Positions 1 through 4,235 of a stretch of 5,686 nucleotides of DNA are shown in pieces. The notes under the pieces were generated by a model. It ran no database searches. It had not been told where the DNA came from and saw only the letters and a program-made list of their open reading frames with translations. The stretch is from Planctomycetota bacterium (lineage in GTDB: Bacteria > Planctomycetota > Planctomycetia > Planctomycetales > Planctomycetaceae). The stretch's first letter is position 1, and each line of letters begins with the position of its first letter. The translations under genes and the position numbers were made by a program. Location of the stretch: NCBI GenBank assembly GCA_024278285.1, contig JAJRTM010000682.1:1-5686 (forward strand). Reading direction: 5' to 3'.

Positions 1-293
1 TTGCCCATCACCCGCGTGGTAGAAATAATCTCTGCATCGTCGCTGTGCAATCGCACATTGGTGATTTTTCTCTGACGAAGAATGCGGCGAAAATTCGGCG
101 TGATGACCGAATCTTTTGCCAGCAGCAGAATTCCTGACTGATCGTATACAGGAAATTTAATCGGTCGATCAAGAATTAAAGATTCAATATCGACCAGAAC
201 AAAATCGTCTCCCATCGATGTGCCATCAACGGGAAAAGTGGTCGTAGAATTACCGTTGGAAGAATGACCTTCCGTTTGAATCAGATCAGACAT
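1..293 (-). CDS. Partial signalling-type protein (N-terminal domain only), runs off the left edge
   Basis: The frame is open from ATG at 293 down to the window edge, giving 97 codons without a stop. The start is supported by a Shine-Dalgarno sequence, AGGTGA (plus-strand TCACCT, 301-306), seven bases upstream. The first ~25 residues are polar and probably disordered (MSDLIQTEGHSSNG...). A compact domain follows from about residue 29, with the pattern DRPIKFPVYDQSGILLLAK, then SVITPNFRRILRQRKI and TNVRLHSDD. That pattern (variable residue, 'PVYD..G.LLL', 'I....F...L....I..V.L') resembles the small beta-rich domain that precedes HD-GYP or PilZ modules in planctomycete c-di-GMP-related proteins. 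This is from memory of the style, and the catalytic or effector part lies outside the window. The gene is divergent from the HEPN-like cassette. I am confident it is a real gene and only tentative on function. Confidence 0.75.
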   Translation of the reverse strand, partial: MSDLIQTEGHSSNGNSTTTFPVDGTSMGDDFVLVDIESLILDRPIKFPVYDQSGILLLAKDSVITPNFRRILRQRKITNVRLHSDDAEIISTTRVMG

Positions 294-306
294 CGTGCAG
301 TCACCT

Positions 307-339
307 GTTGAGAGAGGGGAATCTCGTAAGTCTCTCAAC
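307..339. repeat. 9-bp perfect inverted repeat in the leader of the left gene
   Basis: GTTGAGAGA (307-315) and TCTCTCAAC (331-339) are perfect inverse complements separated by 15 bases. The repeat lies immediately upstream of the Shine-Dalgarno sequence of the minus-strand gene that starts at 293, so it is either an operator or, if transcribed, a leader hairpin ending beside the ribosome binding site. No T-run follows it on either strand, so it does not look like a terminator. Confidence 0.55.
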
Positions 340-342
340 TCT

Positions 343-362
343 ATGTTGCAAAAAAGCAACAT
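343..362. repeat. 7-bp perfect palindrome with A6/T6 loop
   Basis: ATGTTGC (343-349) and GCAACAT (356-362) flank a run of six A residues (six T on the minus strand). It is only three bases from the inverted repeat at 307-339 and lies in the divergent promoter region. There is no T-tail after the stem in either direction, so a terminator is unlikely. A protein-binding site for control of the gene starting at 293 is the simplest reading, but no promoter for that gene could be pinned down here. Confidence 0.45.
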
Positions 363-453
363 GCCGCTAATGAGTTCATAACAGAACCACAAATAAGGCA
401 TTTTAATTGTCATAACCGATACATTCAGAACATTGAGCGAAAATAAACAGCGA

Positions 454-504
454 CATATTGCCATGTTCTTTACTGCATCGTACAATCGATGCAGTGGTAA
501 TATG
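454..504. promoter_or_regulatory. Bipartite palindrome covering the -35 and -10 boxes, probable operator
   Basis: CTGCATCG (473-480) and CGATGCAG (487-494) form a perfect 8-bp inverted repeat whose 6-base loop is exactly the -10 box TACAAT. Immediately outside, CATATTGCCA (454-463) pairs with TGGTAATATG (495-504) at nine of ten positions, with nine unpaired bases (464-472) on the left side only. The outer left arm contains the -35 box. A protein bound here would block both promoter elements, as expected for autoregulation. Because the predicted transcription start lies near the end of the inner right arm, the structure should act as DNA and not as an RNA hairpin of this transcript. Seen directly: the repeats and their register. 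Inferred: the operator role. Confidence 0.6.
458..486 (+). promoter_or_regulatory. Sigma70-type promoter of the two-gene HEPN-like cassette
   Basis: A -35 box TTGCCA (458-463, five of six consensus bases) and a -10 box TACAAT (481-486, five of six) are separated by exactly 17 bases, the optimal spacing. Transcription should begin near 492-494, leaving a leader of about 30 bases before the ATG at 523. This placement also excludes the upstream TTG at 433 as the start of the first gene, because that codon would not be on the transcript. It is the strongest promoter match in the window. Confidence 0.7.
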
Positions 505-522
505 TGCAAAGGATACAACGAC

Positions 523-858
523 ATGAAAATAACCAATGAGCAATTGGCGAGGACGTATGCCAAGAAACACCTGAGTGTTGACCCAGCTGTTGTGGAGGCC
601 TTTTATCTTCCAGAGGGAGCTACGGACAATGAAATACGTCTCGTTTATATCAACGACTTGATTCCAGAATGGATGGGTGACCAACTGGAACCATTTGATT
701 TTGGAATTGACAGAGAAGCCGAACCTGCACACAGATTACTTGTTTTGGATGTTACCCCAAAGCAATGGGAAGAAATCAAGAATGGCTCTTTGCTTCTGCC
801 AAATCATTGGACAACGAATAGCGCAATATCTTTGGGCAAGAGGAAGGAAGCCGTATGA
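523..858 (+). CDS. Small protein of unknown family, first gene of the HEPN-like cassette
   Basis: The protein has 111 residues from ATG 523. This start is preferred over in-frame TTG 433 (upstream of the promoter) and ATG 502 (inside the operator palindrome with no ribosome binding site), because AAAGGA (508-513) sits nine bases before ATG 523. The N-terminus (residues 1-27) looks helical and ends in VVEAFYLP. Then come alternating strand-like segments: EIRLVYIND (37-45), LEPFDFG (55-61), HRLLVLDV (70-77), a short helix TPKQWEEIKNG (78-88) and SLLLPNHW (89-96). The protein is acidic in the middle, with a basic tail (GKRKEAV). No signal peptide, membrane helix, helix-turn-helix or minimal nucleotidyltransferase signature is visible. 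Its stop overlaps the start of the next gene by ATGA, so the two are translationally coupled. By position it could be the antitoxin or regulatory partner of the HEPN-like protein, which is inference only. Confidence 0.82.
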   Translation: MKITNEQLARTYAKKHLSVDPAVVEAFYLPEGATDNEIRLVYINDLIPEWMGDQLEPFDFGIDREAEPAHRLLVLDVTPKQWEEIKNGSLLLPNHWTTNSAISLGKRKEAV

Positions 859-1367
859 ATGCTTCCCAAAAATTGTGGTGGCTGCAAGCTCAATCAGATT
901 ACGATATTTTTGAACTACTTCGAAAAAATAAAGTCCCTGCTTGCCATCAACTTCATTACCTGCAAATGGCAACCGAAAAAATCGCCAAAGCTTATTTTTG
1001 GAGGTCGGGCAAACCGCCCGAAAAATTAACTCATCGAGTGTTCGTTCAATTTTTGCGAGAGCTAAAGTCACCTGCCAGTTCAGAGGGGCGAATAGCCCAT
1101 TTACTTGGCTTCAAGAGAGAACAAGACTTCAAAAACTGGAAACAAAAGGCACTGGTATTAGCCTACGAATTGGAAAACATGGCACCGAGTCTTGCCAATC
1201 ATGGTCCAAACCCAGAATACCCCTGGCCTTCTAACCAACCGGAACATGCTCCCGTTACATATCATTTCAACCTATGGAACAAACTCGCAAACCCTCATAC
1301 CGGTAAAGGTCGCCTCATACTGAAGGTTATTAAACTTGCGATAAACAAATTCCCTGAATATGGATGA
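855..1367 (+). CDS. HEPN-like helical protein, second gene of the cassette
   Basis: The protein has 170 residues. ATG 855 overlaps the preceding stop (ATGA), and AGGAAGG (841-847) lies seven bases upstream. Residues 7-48 read as two helices with the spacing seen in HEPN domains: LWWLQAQSDYDIFELLRKN, then CHQLHYLQMATEKIAKAYFW, where the 'A.EK..KA' pattern is typical. THRVFVQFLREL (59-70) follows like the third helix, and residues 90-110 form another. A proline-rich segment (NPEYPWPSNQPEHAP, 119-133) precedes a last helix (140-166) ending FPEYG. The canonical HEPN ribonuclease motif R-x4-6-H is not present. The nearest candidate is N142-x5-H148, so catalysis is uncertain. HEPN proteins are known as RNases in toxin-antitoxin and abortive-infection systems, or as inactive partners. 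The assignment is by pattern only, and another all-helical family remains possible. Confidence 0.8.
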   Translation: MNASQKLWWLQAQSDYDIFELLRKNKVPACHQLHYLQMATEKIAKAYFWRSGKPPEKLTHRVFVQFLRELKSPASSEGRIAHLLGFKREQDFKNWKQKALVLAYELENMAPSLANHGPNPEYPWPSNQPEHAPVTYHFNLWNKLANPHTGKGRLILKVIKLAINKFPEYG

Positions 1368-1402
1368 GCGTTGCCGTTTATTGTACTTTATCCGTCCACC
1401 AT

Positions 1403-1939
1403 TCACTCACCCGACTCGTCTGCACTTTGTTTTTCCTGTTGAAACAGATAACGATACACAAAAAAAGCTGCCCCGGAAGCGAGAAGCAGTTCGAACGCGA
1501 ACATCGCAAAAAGTACCCAGGCTGCGGCATTCTGTTCCAGGTTATTTGAAAGCGCGGAATATCTCAGCGATAGGAAGTCTGAAAATCCCTGTTTGGTTCG
1601 CTCGGTTAATTCCGTCTTCAAGGTCGGAAACATCCCAGGCAACTTTTCCATCTCTTCGGCTAATCGGCGTTGCTGTTCTGCTAAATGAATGCGATACGAT
1701 TCTGAAATTCGTACTCCTTCTGCAAATCCCCCCAACAAAAAGGCGAACCATTTTTCGCTTCCTTGTTTTGTGAACTCGAACACTTCTCTCAATTTCCAAA
1801 GAGCGTACCCGATCACAGCTCCCAGCAGGCACGAAAATAATCCCAGTTTTTTCAGCGGGCCGGGTAACCAGACAGAAATTATTGCGATCACAACGGCAGC
1901 AAATATTCCTGCAAACACCCAGGCCAATTTATTTTTCAT
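1403..1939 (-). CDS. Membrane protein of unknown family, three predicted transmembrane helices
   Basis: The protein has 178 residues from ATG 1939. Two hydrophobic segments lie at the N-terminus (about 5-24, LAWVFAGIFAAVVIAIISVW, and 32-50, LGLFSCLLGAVIGYALWKL). A polar region of ~85 residues follows, with a helical charged stretch at about 80-100 (HLAEQQRRLAEEMEKL). One C-terminal hydrophobic segment (about 139-163) precedes an acidic tail (QSADESGE). The start is ambiguous: GTG 1945 has GGAG (1951-1954) at five bases, ATG 1939 has the same GGAG at eleven, and an in-frame TTG at 1975 lacks a ribosome binding site. The gene converges on the HEPN-like gene with a 35-base gap and is divergent from the STAS gene. 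The layout suggests two helices in, a central domain on one face and a C-terminal anchor. I do not recognise the family. Confidence 0.75.
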   Translation of the reverse strand: MKNKLAWVFAGIFAAVVIAIISVWLPGPLKKLGLFSCLLGAVIGYALWKLREVFEFTKQGSEKWFAFLLGGFAEGVRISESYRIHLAEQQRRLAEEMEKLPGMFPTLKTELTERTKQGFSDFLSLRYSALSNNLEQNAAAWVLFAMFAFELLLASGAAFFVYRYLFQQEKQSADESGE

Positions 1940-1975
1940 CTTCACCGCAGCTCCATTTTTTATTTCTATTCCCAA

Positions 1976-2185
1976 TCAATACTTAATTTAACGCCCACCC
2001 TGCTACTCTGATACTAAGAAGATAGCAAAATGTTGAATTCTTGATCTGATGTTTGAAGGGGCTTTTCCGCAGCGGGATTATTCTTTATAATAAGTTTCAT
2101 CTACTTACTTATCTCTTGGGTTTTTGCCTGAAATTTTACTACTAATCAAATCCTGTTAAACCCTGTTCACTGGAATCATCCAACT
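1976..2185. other. Divergent intergenic region between the membrane protein and STAS genes
   Basis: This AT-rich stretch must carry promoters for both flanking genes, but none matches consensus well. A TATAAT (2086-2091) is present with only a poor -35 (TTTTCC, 2063-2068) at 17 bases, on the plus strand. It lies close to a small CCGC/GCGG hairpin (2067-2075). Nothing else stands out. Confidence 0.3.
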
Positions 2186-2545
2186 ATGACCGATCAGGAA
2201 GATTTTCGTCTGGAATGGCATAACGAAATAGTCGTTGTGACACCCGCAAGCAATATCGAATCGATGAACTGGGATCTCATCGAGCAGGCAGCCGATTTAA
2301 TCATGGCTCCGCTGAAAGAGCAACCCGTGCCGTTGGTAATTGTCGATCTCAGCGAAGTTGGCTACTTTGGTTCCGTCTTTTTGGCGCTGCTGCTTCGCTG
2401 TCATAAATTCGTCAAAAGTCGTGGCGGGGAACTCGTTCTGTGTGGGGCCAACAACATGGCGGTTGAACTTCTGCGAATTACCGCACTCGATACGCTCTGG
2501 GCCATTTACGAAACCCGAGAACAGGCAATGGATGCCTTATCCTGA
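2186..2545 (+). CDS. STAS-domain protein (anti-sigma factor antagonist-like)
   Basis: At 119 residues the protein is the usual length for a single STAS domain. It opens with a polar strand ([20 protein letters not shown], with the divergent 'hxhhxhxG.hD' position as ASNIES). A helix (30-42) follows, then the core strand [22 protein letters not shown] (49-70), helix [11 protein letters not shown], strand ELVLCGAN (82-89), helix [14 protein letters not shown] and the terminal REQAMDAL. In SpoIIAA/RsbV-type proteins the fourth segment carries D-S-[ST]-G, with phosphorylation on the first serine after D. Here the aligned residues are G62-S63-V64-F65, so the serine is kept and the neighbouring D and G are lost. 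The ribosome binding site is weak (GGAA, 2172-2175, ten bases upstream). No kinase, phosphatase or sigma factor lies beside it, so its partner is unknown. STAS proteins usually act by phosphorylation-dependent partner switching in the cytoplasm. Confidence 0.85.
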   Translation: MTDQEDFRLEWHNEIVVVTPASNIESMNWDLIEQAADLIMAPLKEQPVPLVIVDLSEVGYFGSVFLALLLRCHKFVKSRGGELVLCGANNMAVELLRITALDTLWAIYETREQAMDALS

Positions 2546-2626
2546 ATCTCATCCTATTGAGCAACCCGAGCCGGAACAGTGGTAACCTGGGTAACTTTCG
2601 AGTGTCACTGGCAGCCGATCTGGATG

Positions 2627-2660
2627 ACCCAGAGACGAAGTGTCTGGGTGACGCAGTCAC
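2627..2660. repeat. Tandem hairpins of a CCCAGA/TCTGGG-type dispersed repeat
   Basis: ACCCAGAGAC (2627-2636) pairs with GTGTCTGGGT (2640-2649) at nine of ten positions around a GAA loop. It is followed at once by GTGAC-GCA-GTCAC (2648-2660). I recall similar sequence as a recurrent intergenic motif in planctomycete genomes, which is memory and was not checked here. It lies in the 3' region of the STAS gene, with no T-run after it. The surrounding bases (2546-2626 and 2661-2713) show no gene. Confidence 0.5.
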
Positions 2661-2713
2661 AAGAAGCCGGGAATGTGATCTACTAATTCTATCCGCACTT
2701 AATCGTCTTTCTG

Positions 2714-2857
2714 CTCGTTCCCAAGCTCCTGCTTGGGAACGGACGGCTGGGAAGGTTCTCCTTCCGGTAAGTTTTAATTGCTTTCGATGACTTTCAGTAC
2801 CGGCATGAAGCAGGAGCTTCTGCCCCTTGCGTTCCCAAGCAGGAGCTTGGGAACGAG
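2714..2857. repeat. Mirror-symmetric composite palindromic repeat (REP/BIME-like)
   Basis: A 27-base unit at 2714-2740 recurs as its exact reverse complement at 2831-2857. Each copy contains a 10-bp hairpin, GTTCCCAAGC/GCTTGGGAAC, with a 4-base loop (TCCT at 2727-2730, AGGA at 2841-2844). Inside each is a smaller hairpin: GGAAGG-TTCT-CCTTCC (2750-2765) on the left and GAAGC-AGGA-GCTTC (2807-2820) on the right. At the centre, CCGGTA (2764-2769) mirrors TACCGG (2798-2803). The order is thus large, small, centre, small, large, symmetric about 2785. The element fills most of the gap between the STAS and LOG genes and contains no believable coding sequence. It could be a non-autonomous, transposase-mobilised element or a pair of REP units. 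No flanking target duplication was identified. Confidence 0.7.
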
Positions 2858-2926
2858 GGAACCTCTATCTATTCAGCAACCCAATAACAGCACCCATTCA
2901 TTAATCTGGAAGAAAAGAGAACAGGG

Positions 2927-4000
2927 ATGTCTCATAAAAAGAAACGAAAACACGCGGATCCAAAACTTTCAGAGGAAATCGTTTTTCAGGATGTCGAAGA
3001 ATCGTACATCGAACCGATCAGCCCCCAGGAAGAAGAGACACAACGGCTGATCGACGAAATTAAACAGACCGCAGACGACCTGAAGAAAGACGGCGCACGA
3101 CGAGGCGATTTGAAAATCATTTCTCGTTCGATCAAAGAATTACGCTACGCCTTCAAGGTCTTCACGCCTTATCGTCGAAACCGCAAAGTGACGGTCTTCG
3201 GTTCTGCCCGTTGTCAGCCAGACGACCCGAATTATCAGATGGCGGTTGAATACGGCAAACGGATGGCGGCAGAAGGTTGGTATGTCGTGACTGGGGCAGG
3301 CGGCGGCATCATGGAAGCGGCTCACGTGGGAGCCGGCGCGAGCCAGTCGATGGGGTTGAACATCATGCTTCCTTTCGAACAGGAAGCGAATCATGTCATT
3401 AAAGGCGATCCCAAACTGGTCAACCTGAAATACTTCTTCACACGCAAACTCCTGTTCGTGAAAGAGGTCCACGCAATCGCTGTCTTTCCCGGCGGGTTCG
3501 GCACACAAGATGAATGCCTCGAAACACTCACGCTGGTTCAAACCGGCAAACGAGATTTAATGCCTATCATTCTCATCGGAGACCCCAAAGAAAAATATTG
3601 GGACGACTGGAGCCAGTTCGTGAATGACGAACTCATTCAATCCGGCTTGATTTCACCCGACGATACCTCGCTGTATCACATCACCGATAATGTCGATGAT
3701 GCTGTCGAAGAAATCATGAAATTTTACGCCGTCTATAACAGCATGCGCTATGTGCGAGGCAAGCTCGTTTTACGATTGCACTTCGAACCGTCTGATGAAC
3801 TGGTCGAACGCCTGAACGACGAATTCGGTTCAATCTGTGAATCCGGAAAAATCGAGAAAACAACCGCTCATCACCTCGAAGCAGATGACGAACACTTGAT
3901 CGATCTACCGCGGTTAATGCTCCAGTTCAACCGCAGAGACATCGGTCGCCTGCGTCAAATGATCGACCTGATCAACGACGAACTAGCCCCTGTTGAGTGA
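2927..4000 (+). CDS. LOG-family (TIGR00730-type) Rossmann-fold nucleotide-binding protein, long form
   Basis: The protein has 357 residues against about 180-200 for the compact LOG cytokinin-activating phosphoribohydrolases. The core, about residues 87-270, opens with [10 protein letters not shown] (a nucleotide-binding strand-loop). It continues with [19 protein letters not shown] (118-136), FFTRKLLFV (170-178, with the conserved R173-K174) and PGGFGTQDE (188-196), which is the family signature PGGxGTxxE including the catalytic glutamate E196. LOG enzymes release a free base from a nucleoside 5'-monophosphate, classically cytokinin ribotides. Bacterial members often have an unknown or nucleotide-salvage substrate. 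The N-terminal ~85 residues are charged (SHKKKRKHA first, then helical segments), and the C-terminal ~85 ([12 protein letters not shown] onward) add an extra helical region. ATG 2927 has only a loose purine-rich leader (GGAAGAAAAGAGA, 2908-2920), so the start is likely but weakly marked. The sequence is intact and all catalytic positions are kept. Confidence 0.92.
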   Translation: MSHKKKRKHADPKLSEEIVFQDVEESYIEPISPQEEETQRLIDEIKQTADDLKKDGARRGDLKIISRSIKELRYAFKVFTPYRRNRKVTVFGSARCQPDDPNYQMAVEYGKRMAAEGWYVVTGAGGGIMEAAHVGAGASQSMGLNIMLPFEQEANHVIKGDPKLVNLKYFFTRKLLFVKEVHAIAVFPGGFGTQDECLETLTLVQTGKRDLMPIILIGDPKEKYWDDWSQFVNDELIQSGLISPDDTSLYHITDNVDDAVEEIMKFYAVYNSMRYVRGKLVLRLHFEPSDELVERLNDEFGSICESGKIEKTTAHHLEADDEHLIDLPRLMLQFNRRDIGRLRQMIDLINDELAPVE

Positions 4001-4013
4001 ATGATTACAGGGC

Positions 4014-4034
4014 GTAGGGTACGCTGTGCGTACC
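4014..4034. repeat. GTAC-type hairpin repeat, copy 1
   Basis: GGTACGC (4018-4024) and GCGTACC (4028-4034) form a perfect 7-bp stem with loop TGT, preceded by GTAG. It starts 13 bases after the LOG stop codon. The unit recurs in inverted orientation at 4095-4115 and, degenerate, at 4190-4210. No T-run follows, so it is not a classic terminator. Confidence 0.6.
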
Positions 4035-4094
4035 ACGATTGAAGAGCAATGGATGCTATAATGGCTATATTCTCATTAGTTGTGAATCACAATT

Positions 4095-4130
4095 GGTGTG
4101 CACAGCACACCCTACTTACTGTGCGTACCA
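4095..4130. repeat. GTAC-type hairpin repeat, copy 2 (inverted) plus a half copy
   Basis: GGTGTGC (4095-4101) and GCACACC (4105-4111) form a perfect 7-bp stem with loop ACA, followed by CTAC. Compared with the reverse complement of copy 1, only stem positions 4-5 and 13-14 differ, and both changes are compensated on the partner strand. Directly after it, CTGTGCGTACC (4119-4129) repeats one half of copy 1, and its inverse GGTACGCACAG occurs at 4190-4200. Confidence 0.6.
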
Positions 4131-4187
4131 TTTTCGACTCTCCCGCAAAGACAACATTGCCATTGTAGCATGTATTACCACGCAAAT

Positions 4188-4222
4188 GCGGTACGCACAG
4201 CGCACGCTACGCCGCTTTGTTT
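4188..4222 (+). terminator. Degenerate GTAC-type repeat copy 3, possible terminator of the LOG gene
   Basis: GGTACGC-ACA-GCGCACG-CTAC (4190-4210) is a degenerate third copy of the unit. It is extended by outer arms GCGG (4188-4191) and CCGC (4212-4215) and followed on the plus strand by TTTGTTT (4216-4222). A GC-rich imperfect stem plus a T-rich tract could end LOG transcription, but it lies ~190 bases past the stop codon and the stem has mismatches. Repeat membership is better supported than the terminator role. Confidence 0.35.
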
Positions 4223-4235
4223 CAATGATACAATG

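Noticed and set aside
343..362. Rho-independent terminator
   Set aside because: The A6/T6 tract is in the loop and not after the stem, and no T-run follows on either strand.
433..522. N-terminal extension of the first cassette gene from TTG 433
   Set aside because: It would begin upstream of the well-formed promoter (458-486) and run through the operator palindrome. ATG 523 has a proper ribosome binding site.
403..732. Minus-strand open frame of 109 codons opposite the first cassette gene
   Set aside because: No ribosome binding site is evident and it lies antisense to a better supported gene with promoter and translational coupling. The translation has no recognisable domain.
523..858. Minimal nucleotidyltransferase (MNT) partner of the HEPN-like protein
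   Set aside because: The GSxxxG...DxD nucleotidyltransferase signature is absent. The only GD (residues 52-53) is not in that context.
1360..1773. Plus-strand open frame overlapping the membrane protein gene
   Set aside because: It starts inside the HEPN-like gene, is antisense to a protein with clear transmembrane segments, and its translation is Arg/Thr/Pro-rich without domain character.
2714..2857. CRISPR array
   Set aside because: Only two copies in opposite orientation with internal symmetry, and no regular spacers. No cas-like gene is in the window.
2557..3050. Plus-strand open frames across the repeat-rich gap and the LOG start
   Set aside because: They run through the palindromic repeats, whose hairpin structure explains the sequence better, and no ribosome binding site supports them.
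3140..3541. Minus-strand open frame of 133 codons within the LOG gene
   Set aside because: It is a shadow of the LOG coding sequence, whose translation carries the full family motifs.
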